From positions 1 through 64,000 of the forward strand of contig NZ_JAJIRT010000004.1 of assembly GCF_025717675.1 (NCBI RefSeq): a stretch of 64,000 nt of DNA, in the 5' to 3' direction. Of this stretch, positions 54,694-63,775 are shown piece by piece. Source of the stretch: Paucibacter sp. DJ2R-2. GTDB lineage: Bacteria > Pseudomonadota > Gammaproteobacteria > Burkholderiales > Burkholderiaceae_C. The translations under genes and the position numbers were made by a program. The notes below the pieces were generated by a model that did no database searches, was not told where the DNA came from, and saw only the letters and a list, made by a program, of their open reading frames with translations. How positions within the stretch are numbered: position 1 is the stretch's first letter; each line of letters opens with the position of its first letter.

Positions 54694-55879
54694 CGCAGCC
54701 TCGATTCCCAGCAGTCAGTGGCTGCGGCAGGGCGCAGCCGGCGCGATTCTAGGCCTGCTGGCCGCTTGCTCCAGCACGCCACTGCCGCCCGAGCCACCGG
54801 CTCGCCCGCCTGCACCGGAAATGACGCCCGAACGCGAAGCGGCCAGCCCGAGCCGGCCGCGCCAGGTACTGCAGCGCGAACGCTCGCGCTGGGTGGCGGT
54901 CGACTGGAGCGAGCTACCCGGCTGGGGCGAGGACCGTGCGGCCGAGCTCTGGCCGGCCCTTTTGCAGGGCTGCGCCCGGCCGGCCGCCGGCTGGGCCGAG
55001 CTGTGTGCGCGCGCGCTGCGCAGTTCTCCGGGGGACGACCACGCGGTCACGCTGTGGCTGATGCAGCATCTGCAAGCCTTTCGGGTCGAATCACCCGAGG
55101 GCGAGACCCAGGGCCTGCTGACCGGCTACTTCGAGCCCATGCTGGACGCCACGCGCAAGCCTCAGGGCGACTACCAAGTGCCGGTGCATGCAGCGCCGGC
55201 CGATTTGCAGCAGCGCCGGCCCTACTTCAGCCGCCAGCAACTCGAGGGCGAGCAGCGCCAGCGCTTACGCGGCTTGGAGCTGGCCTATCTGGACGACCCG
55301 CTGGACCTCTTGATCCTGCAGATCCAAGGCTCGGGCCGGCTGCGCATCAAAGCCAACGCGAACGACGACAGCGGCACTTGGGTGCGCCTGGCCTTCGCCG
55401 GCCACAACGACCACCCGTATCAATCGATCGGCAAGGCCTTGATCGAGCGCGGCGAGCTGCGCCCGGGCGAGGCCTCCTGGTCCGGCATCCGCGACTGGAT
55501 GCGCCGCAAGCCGCAGCAGGCGCGCGAACTGCTGTGGGGCAACCCGCGCTATGTCTTTTTCCGCGAAGAGCCGCTGGTCGACCCCAATGTCGGCCCGCGC
55601 GGTGCCCAGGGCGTGCCGCTGACGCCCGGCCGCTCCGTCGCGGTGGACCGCGCCAGCATTCCCTATGGCACCGCGCTCTGGCTGGAAGCGGGCGACCCGC
55701 TGCAAAGCGGCAACTCGCCGCTGCGCCGCCTGGTCATGGCCCAGGACACCGGCAGCGCCATCACCGGCGCCGTGCGCGCCGATTTCTTCTGGGGCTGGGG
55801 CCGCGAAGCCGAGGCCCAGGCCGGCCGCACGAAACAGCCGCTGCGGCTGTGGGCGTTGTGGCCGAGGGGCGGCGGGTGA
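54626..55879 (+). CDS. mltA: Membrane-bound lytic murein transglycosylase A
   Basis: 417 residues. The lipobox LAAC near residue 50 anchors it in the outer membrane; MltA and 3D domains follow, with LTGYFEPML, LDLLILQIQGSGRLRI, YQSIGKALIERGE, NPRYVFF, SIPYGTALWLE and the catalytic MAQDTGSAITGAVRADFFWG. Cuts peptidoglycan to anhydromuramyl products. The start is unsure: ATG 54626 gives an unusually long 50-residue signal region antisense to a small gene; ATGs at 54638 and 54641 are alternatives, and no in-frame start lies closer to the lipobox. Confidence 0.93.
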   Translation: MVHQMMNTNSAKAPKASSKSNPIAASIPSSQWLRQGAAGAILGLLAACSSTPLPPEPPARPPAPEMTPEREAASPSRPRQVLQRERSRWVAVDWSELPGWGEDRAAELWPALLQGCARPAAGWAELCARALRSSPGDDHAVTLWLMQHLQAFRVESPEGETQGLLTGYFEPMLDATRKPQGDYQVPVHAAPADLQQRRPYFSRQQLEGEQRQRLRGLELAYLDDPLDLLILQIQGSGRLRIKANANDDSGTWVRLAFAGHNDHPYQSIGKALIERGELRPGEASWSGIRDWMRRKPQQARELLWGNPRYVFFREEPLVDPNVGPRGAQGVPLTPGRSVAVDRASIPYGTALWLEAGDPLQSGNSPLRRLVMAQDTGSAITGAVRADFFWGWGREAEAQAGRTKQPLRLWALWPRGGG

Positions 55880-55918
55880 ATGGTGAATGGTGAATGGTGA
55901 TTGGTGATTGGTGATTGG
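55877..55918. repeat. Six-copy heptamer array facing its own complement
   Basis: Three copies of TGAATGG followed by three of TGATTGG, right at the mltA stop codon. Complementary words (ATTCACCATTCA, TCACCAATCACCCATTCACCA) follow at 55957-55992, so the transcript can fold into a long, imperfect hairpin between the two converging genes. It probably ends transcription or reflects slippage. Confidence 0.75.
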
Positions 55919-55995
55919 TGGACAAGCGAACGGGTGAACGCCGGGTGTTCCCCACGATTCACCATTCACGACTCACCAATCACCCATTCACCAAC

Positions 55996-56274
55996 TCACT
56001 CCCCCACCACCACACCCTTCCAAAACGCATAACGCCCCCGAATGGCGGCAGCGGATTCGCTGGGCTCGGGGTAGCTCCAGACCGCGTCGGCGTTCATCTC
56101 GCCGTTGACAAACAGGCTCAGGTAGTGAGCCTGGCCTTTGTCGCTGCTGCTGCGGTGGTTGCTGAAGCTGGTGTACTCGCGCTTGAGCGAGTCGGCGGGG
56201 AAGTAGTGGTTGCCGTCCATCAGCACGGTGTCATCGCTTTCGGCGATCACGACGCCGTTCCAGATTGCTTTCAT
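55996..56274 (-). CDS. DUF427 domain protein
   Basis: 92 residues, one complete DUF427 domain: MKAIWNGVVIAESDDTVLM, NHYFPADSLKREY, KGQAHYLSLFVNGE and the AVWSYPEPSESAAAIRGRYA-F segment. The family is a small beta-barrel of unknown function, sometimes fused to nucleotidyltransferase-like domains. No informative neighbours. Confidence 0.92.
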   Translation of the reverse strand: MKAIWNGVVIAESDDTVLMDGNHYFPADSLKREYTSFSNHRSSSDKGQAHYLSLFVNGEMNADAVWSYPEPSESAAAIRGRYAFWKGVVVGE

Positions 56275-56341
56275 GCTTGCGGGCCTCCCCGAGTTGGATC
56301 AGGCCGGCATTCTAGGAGGCCCTCCCCCGCACACGGCGGTT

Positions 56342-57118
56342 TCAGTTGCGCCCGGCCATCACACCGCCGTCCACATCCCAGACCGCTCCGGTGACCCAGG
56401 CCGCGCGCTCTGACAGCAAGAAGGTGATGACTTCAGCCACGTCCTGCGGCGTGCCCACCCGGCCAATCGGGTGAAAGCTGTTGAAGCCTTGCAAGGCGCT
56501 CGCCACCTCGGCCTTGGGAATGAAGCTTTCGTAGATCGGCGTCTGCACCACCGCCGGCGACACCGCGTTGACGCGGATGCGATGCGGCGCCAACTCCATG
56601 GCCAGATGCTGGGTCAGCGCATGCAAGCCGGCCTTGGCCATGGAGTAGGCCGAGGACGGCGTCGCCGCAATCGCCTGCTGGGCCCACATGGAGCCAATGT
56701 TGACGATGACTCCGGGGCGCTGCAGCGCCACCCACTGGGCGGCCACCGCCTGGGTGATGAAGAAGGTGGCCTGATTCAGGCTCATGTATCGCTCGTAATC
56801 CGCCAACTGGTGCTCGAGAAAGGGCTTGGGGGCAAACACGCCGGCGGCGTTGACCAGCAGGTCGATGTCGCCATGCTCGGCCCTCAGGGTTTCGATCAGC
56901 GCCGCGGTTCCGGCGGGGCTGGCAAGGTCGGCATTCAAAGCGCTGACCGGGCCCAGGCGGGCCAACTCCTGGCGCGCCGCCTCCGTCTTCTCGGGGTGCC
57001 GACCGACGATCAGCACCTTGCCGCCAGCGACCAGCACCTGGCGGGCGACTTCCAAACCCATGCCGCTGCTGCCGCCCACGACGCACAGCTTCTTGCCTTC
57101 GAACTCTGGCTTGCTCAT
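56342..57118 (-). CDS. Short-chain dehydrogenase/reductase
   Basis: 258 residues. Cofactor motif GGSSGMG at 15-21, NAAG, catalytic Ser in NIGSMW, Tyr and Lys in [10 protein letters not shown], and C-terminal [11 protein letters not shown]. Arg after the first strand (VGRHPEK) suggests NADP(H). Substrate unknown. GGAG lies 7 bases before the ATG at 57118. Divergent from a LysR regulator, which likely controls it. Confidence 0.93.
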   Translation of the reverse strand: MSKPEFEGKKLCVVGGSSGMGLEVARQVLVAGGKVLIVGRHPEKTEAARQELARLGPVSALNADLASPAGTAALIETLRAEHGDIDLLVNAAGVFAPKPFLEHQLADYERYMSLNQATFFITQAVAAQWVALQRPGVIVNIGSMWAQQAIAATPSSAYSMAKAGLHALTQHLAMELAPHRIRVNAVSPAVVQTPIYESFIPKAEVASALQGFNSFHPIGRVGTPQDVAEVITFLLSERAAWVTGAVWDVDGGVMAGRN

Positions 57119-57181
57119 CTGAAAACTCCAATGCTTGAATTTGAATAAAGAGGAAAGTACGAGCTCGGCTTGAGCTTGGCC

Positions 57182-57204
57182 ACAGAACAAGAAATACTTT
57201 CTGT
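57182..57204. promoter_or_regulatory. Possible LysR-type binding site
   Basis: ACAGAA and TTCTGT form an inverted repeat with 11 bases between, in the 222-base divergent gap between the SDR and LysR genes, which suits a LysR T-N11-A site. No other support. Confidence 0.35.
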
Positions 57205-57340
57205 AAACCCAGCCTGACTCTGTGATCTCGCCAGGCCGTATAAAAACGAAACCCCGAAAAGATGGGCGTATTCTTCGCAATCGAGGCCACGCCCACAAAC
57301 CATAAAAACCTCAGCGACGAGATAGAAAAAGTTTTTGATC

Positions 57341-58294
57341 ATGAAGCTGCCAGTTCACTTGAATGCCTTGCGCGCCTTCGAGGCGAGCGCTCGCCACCAG
57401 AGCTTTTCAGCCGCCGCCACCGAGCTCCATGTGACGGCGGCCGCGGTCGGTCAGCTGGTGCGTTCGCTGGAGGACTGGCTGGGCATGCCGGTGTTCCAGC
57501 GCGCCAGCAGCGGGCGCACCCGGCTGATACCGACCGAAGCGGCCGAACAGGCCTTGCCCGAGATTCGCGCCGGCTTCGAGCGCCTGGCGAGCGGCCTCGC
57601 CCGCCTTCAGGACGCCAGCCCCAGTCGCGGCGCGCTGACGGTGACCTGCAGCCCGGCCTTCGCCGCCAAATGGCTGCTGCCTCGCATCGAGCGCTTTCAA
57701 ACCGCCTGGCCCGAGATCGAGCTGCGCCTCGACACCAGCCACAAGCCCGTCGACTTCATCGCCCAGCGCATCGACCTCGGCATCCGCTACGGTGCCGGTC
57801 GCTGGCCCGGCCTGCAGGCCGAGAAGCTGATGGACGAGGAGATCTATCCGGTGTGTTCGCCGCGCCTCATGGCGCAGGCGCCGGAGCGCTTGCGCCAGCC
57901 GGCCGACTTGCTCGGCCAGGTGCTGATCCATGACCTGTCCATGGACGGCCATGCCGACTTCCCCAGTTGGGAGCGCTGGCTGCAGCAAATGGGCGTTGCC
58001 GGCGCGAATGCGCCCTTGCGTGGACTGAGCATCAACAACTCCGCGGCGGTGCTGCAGGCAGCCGCCGAGGGTCAAGGCGTGGCATTGGCCCGCAGCGTCA
58101 TGGCCCACGATGACCTGGCCGCAGGCCGATTGCTGCGGCTCTTTCCCGCCCTGAGCTGGCGCACGCCCTTGGCCTACCACCTCGTGCACCGTGGTGAAGG
58201 CCGCTTGCCGCCCAAGCTCATGGCCTTCCGTGACTGGCTGTTCGCCGAGGCTGCTGCGGCCCCCGCTGCCTCCGCAGCGACAATGCCGGTGTGA
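57341..58294 (+). CDS. LysR-family regulator (GcvA-like)
   Basis: 317 residues. The HTH spans MKLPVHLNALRAFEASARHQ and SFSAAATELHVTAAAVGQLV; the effector domain contains LDTSHKPVDFIAQRIDLGIRYG, as in GcvA/AmpR-type members. The start is ATG 57341; the longer frame begins with a TTG. Divergent from the SDR gene. Its stop overlaps the start of the next small gene. Confidence 0.93.
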   Translation: MKLPVHLNALRAFEASARHQSFSAAATELHVTAAAVGQLVRSLEDWLGMPVFQRASSGRTRLIPTEAAEQALPEIRAGFERLASGLARLQDASPSRGALTVTCSPAFAAKWLLPRIERFQTAWPEIELRLDTSHKPVDFIAQRIDLGIRYGAGRWPGLQAEKLMDEEIYPVCSPRLMAQAPERLRQPADLLGQVLIHDLSMDGHADFPSWERWLQQMGVAGANAPLRGLSINNSAAVLQAAAEGQGVALARSVMAHDDLAAGRLLRLFPALSWRTPLAYHLVHRGEGRLPPKLMAFRDWLFAEAAAAPAASAATMPV

Positions 58295-58533
58295 AACGCT
58301 ATTACTCGCACCAGAACAGAGACATCTTCGTCACGGCCGGCTCGGCCAAAGAGCTGGCTCCAGGCAGCTTTGGCGTCTGCGCCATCGGCGGCGGCGCGGA
58401 AGGTTGGGCTGTGGTGCACATCGGCCCCGAAGGCGATGTCGCCGACCTCGGCGGCGAGTACTACTTCGCCACACCCGAAGAAGCGTTGGAGTTCGCCCGC
58501 GACTTGATCGACCTGATGGTCGGCACCGCCTGA
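58291..58533 (+). CDS. 80-residue protein coupled to the LysR gene
   Basis: Starts at GTG 58291, overlapping the LysR stop (GTGA). It is acidic, with alternating Gly-rich beta segments (GSFGVCAIGGGAEGWAVVHI, GDVADLGGEYYFATPEEALE) and a C-terminal helix EEALEFARDLIDLM. Family not recognised. Coupling suggests a product made together with the regulator. Confidence 0.6.
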   Translation: MKRYYSHQNRDIFVTAGSAKELAPGSFGVCAIGGGAEGWAVVHIGPEGDVADLGGEYYFATPEEALEFARDLIDLMVGTA

Positions 58534-58665
58534 ACGACTGACCGGGCTTCGTGCCGGCCTTCGCACAAGCGTGCTGGCTCAAGGGCTAAACCCTGAGCGC
58601 GACGCACAGTGCCGGCCGCTATGCTCGGCCGCCCTTGCCCAGTCCCCGCTGCTTCCCCCGCCTTC

Positions 58666-59568
58666 GTGAGATTCCGCCTGCCCGCCCGCTTTCTCTGCAT
58701 CTTGGCCTTGCTTGGCAGCGCACCGTGCTGGGCGACGTCTTCTGCGGTCGAAAAGGACGCAGCCAACACCATCACCTGGCTGATGCCCGACAGCCTGAGC
58801 GTTGGCGGCGGCGCGGCCAGCCTGGGCTTCTCGGACCAGCTGGTCGACTATCTCGCCCAGGCCCTGCCACAGGTCCATCACCGCAAGGTGGTGGCCAATG
58901 TCAAGCGCAGCTGGCAGATGCTGGCGCATGGTGAGCCAGTGTGTGTGAGCTCGGCCGTGCGTACGCCCGAGCGGGCCACGCAGGCCTATTTCCTGCCCGC
59001 TCAATGGGTTCTCCCGCCCCAGCTGATCGTGCGCCAGGACCGGCTCGCGGCGCTGCCGCGCGCACCGGGCGGCGAGGTCGACCTGCCAGCGCTGATGCGG
59101 CAGGCCCGCTTGCGCGGCGCCCTGTTCGAGGGCCGCAGCTACGGCCGCGCCATTGACGAGCAGTTGGCCCAAGAGCGCGAAGCAAGCCCGCGCATGAACC
59201 ACTATGCGCAAGCCGGCGCCGCCGACAAGCTGCTGCAGATGCTGCGTCTGGATCGCGCCGACTACACCATCGACTACGACTTCGCGCTGAAGCTGGTCAG
59301 CCAGGATGCCCGCACCCCCGGCGCTGCGCTGCTGAGCCTGCCCATCCTGGGCGCCAGCGAACCCGTGATCGGCAGCCTGGCCTGCCCCCGCAACGCCTGG
59401 GGCTGGGCGACCTTGCTGCGCATCGGCCAGGTGCTGGCCGCGCCCGCCGGCACCGAGTTCTTGCGCGAACGCATGGCCGCCCGACTCAGCCCGGAGGCCC
59501 GGCGGCAACACAGCCACAGGCTGGAGCAGTTCTACAAAGACCGCAGCCAGCGCAGCCGGCCTCAGTGA
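58666..59568 (+). CDS. Periplasmic solute-binding-like protein, array copy 1
   Basis: About 300 residues; signal peptide (FLCILALLGSAPCWATSS). Belongs with the next three genes to one family that resembles the transporter substrate-binding (family 3-like, TIGR02285-type) proteins found in Burkholderiales: ITWLMPDSL, ANVKRSWQMLAHGEPVCVSS, ALFEGRSYGRAIDEQL, SLPILGASEPVIGSLACPRN and RLEQFYKDR. The start is uncertain: GTG 58666 gives a clean signal peptide and paralog-like length; ATG 58621 is the alternative. No transporter genes are nearby, so a sensor or scavenging role is as likely as uptake. Confidence 0.75.
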   Translation: MRFRLPARFLCILALLGSAPCWATSSAVEKDAANTITWLMPDSLSVGGGAASLGFSDQLVDYLAQALPQVHHRKVVANVKRSWQMLAHGEPVCVSSAVRTPERATQAYFLPAQWVLPPQLIVRQDRLAALPRAPGGEVDLPALMRQARLRGALFEGRSYGRAIDEQLAQEREASPRMNHYAQAGAADKLLQMLRLDRADYTIDYDFALKLVSQDARTPGAALLSLPILGASEPVIGSLACPRNAWGWATLLRIGQVLAAPAGTEFLRERMAARLSPEARRQHSHRLEQFYKDRSQRSRPQ

Positions 59569-59647
59569 GGCCACCGCCGCACTCGCTCAGCTCACAAGCG
59601 CATCGAATCTCGCTATGCTGGCTGCACTCCAGCAGCGAGCGCAAGTG

Positions 59648-60523
59648 ATGAAATTGCCCTGGACCTTCCTGTTGTATACCTTGTTGGCGGCTCCGGCGCT
59701 GGGCCTAGAGCCGCCCCGGCCACGCATGCAGTGGTTGATGGGCAGCCAGGCTTTGGACCCGCAAGGCCGCCCGATTGCCAGCCCCGGGCAGCAGTTGGTC
59801 GAGTTCATGCAGAAGGCTTGGCCTGAGGTCCGCCACGAGATCCTCTACGCCAACGGCAAACGCAGCGTCCAGCTCTTGATGGACGGTGAGCCGGCCTGCC
59901 ATGTCTCCCTGGTCCGCACCCTGGAGAGGGAACGTCAACTGCTGTTCACCAGCACCGCCCTGATGCCGCCGCCCAGCGTGATCGTTCGCCGCGACAGCCT
60001 CGCCCGCCTGCCCCGCGACGCCCAAGGCGCCGTGGACCTGCCGGCCCTGCTGCGCAATCCGGCCTTCAAAGGCGCCTTGGTCAGCGGCCGCAGCTACGGC
60101 AGCGCCATCGACCCACATCTGCAAAGAGCCGCGGCGGCCTTGCCCAAGACCATGAGCTACTTCTCGCCCAATGACTTCGGCGGCAAGGTGCTGCTCATGC
60201 TGCAAAGGCAGCGTATCGACTTCACGATCGAGTACGAGTGGATTCTGGGCATGATGGACGAAGCGGGCCAGAGCACGAGCCAGCTGTTCGCCTTGCCCAT
60301 CCAGGGCGCCATGGCGCTGAGCCCCAGCGGCATCGCCTGCCCGCGTACGGCCTGGGGTGAAGCGGCTATGCGCGGCATCGACAAAGCCTTGAGCACCCCG
60401 GCCGGTGCGGCCATGCTGCGCAAGAGTTTCATGCCTTCTTTAAGCCCCGCCCTGCAAGCGCGTTATGGGCCGGCGCTCGAAGCCTTTTATAAGCGGCGCG
60501 CCCTGGGCCGACCGGACGCCTAG
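59648..60523 (+). CDS. Periplasmic solute-binding-like protein, array copy 2
   Basis: 291 residues; signal peptide MKLPWTFLLYTLLAAPALGL. Same family as copies 1 and 4, with MQWLMGSQ, VRHEILYANGKRSVQLLMDG, EPACHVSLVRT, GALVSGRSYGSAIDPHL, ALPIQGAMALSPSGIACPRT and ALEAFYKRRA. The conserved Cys pair (EPACH...IACPR) may form a disulfide. Separated from copy 1 by 79 bases. Confidence 0.82.
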   Translation: MKLPWTFLLYTLLAAPALGLEPPRPRMQWLMGSQALDPQGRPIASPGQQLVEFMQKAWPEVRHEILYANGKRSVQLLMDGEPACHVSLVRTLERERQLLFTSTALMPPPSVIVRRDSLARLPRDAQGAVDLPALLRNPAFKGALVSGRSYGSAIDPHLQRAAAALPKTMSYFSPNDFGGKVLLMLQRQRIDFTIEYEWILGMMDEAGQSTSQLFALPIQGAMALSPSGIACPRTAWGEAAMRGIDKALSTPAGAAMLRKSFMPSLSPALQARYGPALEAFYKRRALGRPDA

Positions 60524-60646
60524 ACCGCAAGGCGCGCGCGGCTGAGTCCTGTTTTGCCGGTGCGATGCTGGCGTCACAACCCAGAAGACAAAAGCAAATC
60601 AAGCCGGCTATGCTTCGCCCTGTTTGCACTGCCACGCGCACGCACC

Positions 60647-61060
60647 ATGCCTCAGCACGACGAAAAGCCGCCGCCACGCTGGACTCATGTGTCAAGTTGG
60701 GTCGCCACCACGGGCCTGCTGTCGCTCTTGCTGAATCTAGGCAGCGCGTCTGCTGCGATACAAGCTGCGTCGGCGTCGCGCCCAAGCGAGGGGAAGATGC
60801 GCTGGCTGCTCGTCGGTCAAACCGTGAGGGATCCCAAGGCCACAAGCGAGAACCCGGAGTCAGCCACACCGCCTGAGCTCATACTCCGTGAGCTGCAGCA
60901 GCACTGGGCCGATCAGGGCCACGAGATTTTGCATGCCGAAGGCACAAAGATGCACAAGCAGACCTATCAAGTCTGGTACAGCCCCGAGCGTCTGCATCAA
61001 TACGCAAGCCAACTGGATCAGTTCTATCGGCAACGTGCGCGTGCTGAGGCTTTGCCATGA
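60647..61060 (+). pseudogene. Internally deleted copy 3 of the binding-protein array
   Basis: 137 codons. The N-terminal part (signal SLLLNLGSASA, then MRWLLVGQ, GHEILHAEGTKMHKQ) matches the first third of copies 2 and 4, and the C-terminal LHQYASQLDQFYRQRARAEA matches their last 25 residues. About 180-190 residues between are missing, joined in frame. It is probably a decayed gene, though the frame is intact and its stop overlaps the start of copy 4 (ATGA). Confidence 0.75.
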
Positions 61061-61941
61061 GCAGGACCGCGCCATTTCGCCGTCTGTTCGGACTGGCCGT
61101 CCTGGTGAGCGTGATGTTGGGCTGGGGGCAGGCTAGCGCCGAAACCAAGCAGGCGCCACCGAGCCTTGACCACATCGTGTGGCTGCAAGGCAGTACAGCT
61201 CGCCTCAACCCCATCGTGGCCTTTCTGAAAGAGCAAATGCCCGGCATCCGCCACGAGCCACTGGACACCAATGCCGTGCGCAGCTGGCAGATGATCCAGC
61301 GCGGCGAACCCGCCTGCCGGCCAAGCACGGTGCGCACCCGTGCGCGCGAGGCCGAGGCCTACTTCGCCGACACCCTGCTGGCCTTGCCGCCCGAGCTGGT
61401 ACTGCGGCGCGACAAGCTGAATCTGCTGCCGCGCGATGCCGAGGGCGCTGCCGACCTTGGCCGCCTGCTGGAACAGAAGCGCTTGCGCGGCGCCTACGCG
61501 CGCGGCCGCAGCTTCGGCGACATGATCGACGCGCTGCTGGCCGCTCAGCAGAAGAACAAAAACCCCATGCTGGCCGACTACGCCACTGTCGCCTGGGGCG
61601 ACCGCATGCGCGACATGCTGGCCAAAGACCGCACCGACTATCTGATCGATGCGCCGGGCGCCTTGGCCCAACTGCAAAAACTGGGTCTGGCGGCCGAAGA
61701 CTACGTCTCACTGCCCATTCACGGCGCCACCGAGCCCCTGGTGCTGGGCATCGCCTGCCCGCGCAACCCCTGGGGCCGCGTCGCCATCCAGGCCATCGAC
61801 CAGGCCTTGGGCACGCCGGCCGGCGCCGCCCGCCTGCGCGAGATCACCAAGGATTGGCTCGACGCAGCGGGTCGCGAACGCTTAGCGCCACAGCTCGAAC
61901 AGTTCTTTCAGCGCCGCAGCAAGCCGCTGAATCCAGGCTGA
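61057..61941 (+). CDS. Periplasmic solute-binding-like protein, array copy 4
   Basis: 294 residues; signal peptide (LFGLAVLVSVMLGWGQASAE). Family features: HIVWLQGSTAR, IRHEPLDTNAVRSWQMIQRG, EPACRPSTVRTR, GAYARGRSFGDMIDALL, SLPIHGATEPLVLGIACPRN and QLEQFFQRR. The ATG overlaps the stop of the deleted copy 3. Confidence 0.85.
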   Translation: MSRTAPFRRLFGLAVLVSVMLGWGQASAETKQAPPSLDHIVWLQGSTARLNPIVAFLKEQMPGIRHEPLDTNAVRSWQMIQRGEPACRPSTVRTRAREAEAYFADTLLALPPELVLRRDKLNLLPRDAEGAADLGRLLEQKRLRGAYARGRSFGDMIDALLAAQQKNKNPMLADYATVAWGDRMRDMLAKDRTDYLIDAPGALAQLQKLGLAAEDYVSLPIHGATEPLVLGIACPRNPWGRVAIQAIDQALGTPAGAARLREITKDWLDAAGRERLAPQLEQFFQRRSKPLNPG

Positions 61942-61953
61942 GGCCCGGCGGGC

Positions 61954-63627
61954 TCAGCCCTGACCCAGCAGCGCCGCCCCCAAGGCCTCCGCCACCTCGA
62001 TGCCATCGACACCGGCCGACATGATGCCGCCGGCATAACCAGCACCTTCACCGGCGGGGTAGAGCCCCTTGATGTTGAGGCTTTGGTAGTCGCGGCCACG
62101 GGTGATACGCAGGGGCGAGGAGGTACGGGTTTCGACGCCGGTGAGCACAGCGTCGGGGCGCGAGAAGCCTTTGATCTGGCGCTCAAACGCGGGCAAAGCC
62201 TCGCGGATCGCGTCCAGGCAGTACTCGGGCAGGCTGCCGCGGCCTTTTTGCTGCAAATCGGTCAGGGTCACGCCGGGCTTGTAGCTGGGCTCGACATTGC
62301 CCAGCACCTTGGAGCGCTGGCGCTTGATGAAGTCACCGACCAGGGCGCCGGGAGCCAGATAGCCGCCCTCGCCCAGCTCGTATGCGCGGCTTTCCCAGAT
62401 GCGCTGGAAGGCCATGCCATCGAGCGGGCTGACCGGGCCTTCGTGCTTGCCGTCCTGGCGGTAGTCCTGCGGGCTGATGCCGACGACGATGCCGGCATTG
62501 GCATTGCGTTCGTTGCGCGAGTACTGGCTCATGCCGTTGGTGACGACGCGCTCGGGCTCGCTGGTGGCGGCCACCACGGTGCCGCCGGGGCACATGCAGA
62601 AGCTGTAGACCGAGCGGCCGTTCTTGGCGTGGTGCACCAGCTTGTAATCGGCCGCGCCGAGGATGGGGTTGCCGGCGTTGGGCCCGAAGCGGGCCGCGTC
62701 GATCACGCTTTGCGGATGCTCGATGCGGTAACCGATGGAGAACGGCTTCGCCTCCATGAACACACCGCGCTGATGCAGCATGGTGAAGGTGTCGCGGGCA
62801 CTGTGGCCCAAGGCGAGCACCACATGGTCGCTGCGGATCTGCTCGCCCGACTCCAGCGTCACACCGCGGATGTGCTCGCTGCCATCGGCGCCCTTTTCGA
62901 TGCGCACATCGCTGACCTTTTGCTCGAAGCGGATCTCGCCGCCCAGAGCCTCGATCTCGGCGCGCATCTTGATCACCATGCTGACCAGGCGGAAGGTGCC
63001 GATGTGAGGCTTGCTGACGAACAGGATCTCCTCCGGCGCGCCGGCCTTGACGAATTCGGTCAGCACCTTGCGGGTCAGGTGGCGCGGGTCGGAGATCTGG
63101 CTCCAGAGCTTGCCATCGGAGAAGGTGCCGGCGCCGCCCTCGCCGAACTGCACATTCGATTCGGGGTTCAGGCGCTGCTCGCGCCACAGGCCCCAGGTGT
63201 CCTTGGTGCGCTCGCGCACCTGCTTGCCGCGCTCCAGCACGATGGGACGCAAGCCCATCTGGGCCAGGATCAGGGCGGCAAAGATGCCGCAGGGGCCGAA
63301 GCCGATGACCACGGGCCGCGGGCGCTCGCCGCCGTTGAAGAAGTCCACCGGCGCATGGCCGACGAATTTGTAGCCGGTGTCGGGCGTGGGCTTGATGTGC
63401 GGGTCGCCGGCGAACTGGGCCAGCAAAGCCGCTTCGTCGCTGAGTTCGCAGTCGACGGTGTAGATCAGCTGGATGGCCGACTTCTTGCGCGCGTCATAGC
63501 TGCGCTTGAAAACGGTGAAGCCCAGCAGCGCCGCATCGCTTTGCAGCCCCAGGCGCTGCAAAACAGCCGGGCGCAATGCGTCTTCGGCGTGGTCCAGCGG
63601 CAAGCGGAGTTCGGTGATGCGGAGCAT
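61954..63627 (-). CDS. FAD-dependent oxidoreductase (COG2509-like dehydrogenase)
   Basis: 557 residues. An N-terminal domain of about 90 residues (MLRITELRLPLDH, SYDARKKSAIQLIYTVDCE) precedes an FAD fold with VVIGFGPCGIFAALILAQMG, FGEGGAGTFSDGKLW, LALGHSARDTF, GRSVYSFCMCPGGTVV and the C-terminal FAD motif LYPAGEGAGYAGGIMSAGVDG. Homologues are called NAD(FAD)-utilising dehydrogenases without known substrate. The start at 63627 fits the domain; the frame is open to 63678. Confidence 0.9.
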   Translation of the reverse strand: MLRITELRLPLDHAEDALRPAVLQRLGLQSDAALLGFTVFKRSYDARKKSAIQLIYTVDCELSDEAALLAQFAGDPHIKPTPDTGYKFVGHAPVDFFNGGERPRPVVIGFGPCGIFAALILAQMGLRPIVLERGKQVRERTKDTWGLWREQRLNPESNVQFGEGGAGTFSDGKLWSQISDPRHLTRKVLTEFVKAGAPEEILFVSKPHIGTFRLVSMVIKMRAEIEALGGEIRFEQKVSDVRIEKGADGSEHIRGVTLESGEQIRSDHVVLALGHSARDTFTMLHQRGVFMEAKPFSIGYRIEHPQSVIDAARFGPNAGNPILGAADYKLVHHAKNGRSVYSFCMCPGGTVVAATSEPERVVTNGMSQYSRNERNANAGIVVGISPQDYRQDGKHEGPVSPLDGMAFQRIWESRAYELGEGGYLAPGALVGDFIKRQRSKVLGNVEPSYKPGVTLTDLQQKGRGSLPEYCLDAIREALPAFERQIKGFSRPDAVLTGVETRTSSPLRITRGRDYQSLNIKGLYPAGEGAGYAGGIMSAGVDGIEVAEALGAALLGQG

Positions 63628-63675
63628 GGTGTCTTGGGGTGGTTCAGGGTGAGCGCAGGGCAAAAATGTGCGGCT

Positions 63676-63712
63676 CAAAAAAACACAGGCCCCACCGGGA
63701 GGAAGGGCCTGT
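63676..63712 (-). terminator. Rho-independent terminator of the small basic-protein gene
   Basis: On the minus strand ACAGGCCC and GGGCCTGT form a stem around a 12-base loop, followed by GTTTTTTT. It lies 63 bases after the stop of the gene at 63776 and before the FAD oxidoreductase start. Confidence 0.85.
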
Positions 63713-63775
63713 TGTCAGCGCAGAAGGGGCCGTCAGTCATTGCAAGCAAGACCTGGCTCCCTCGGCCACGGGGCT

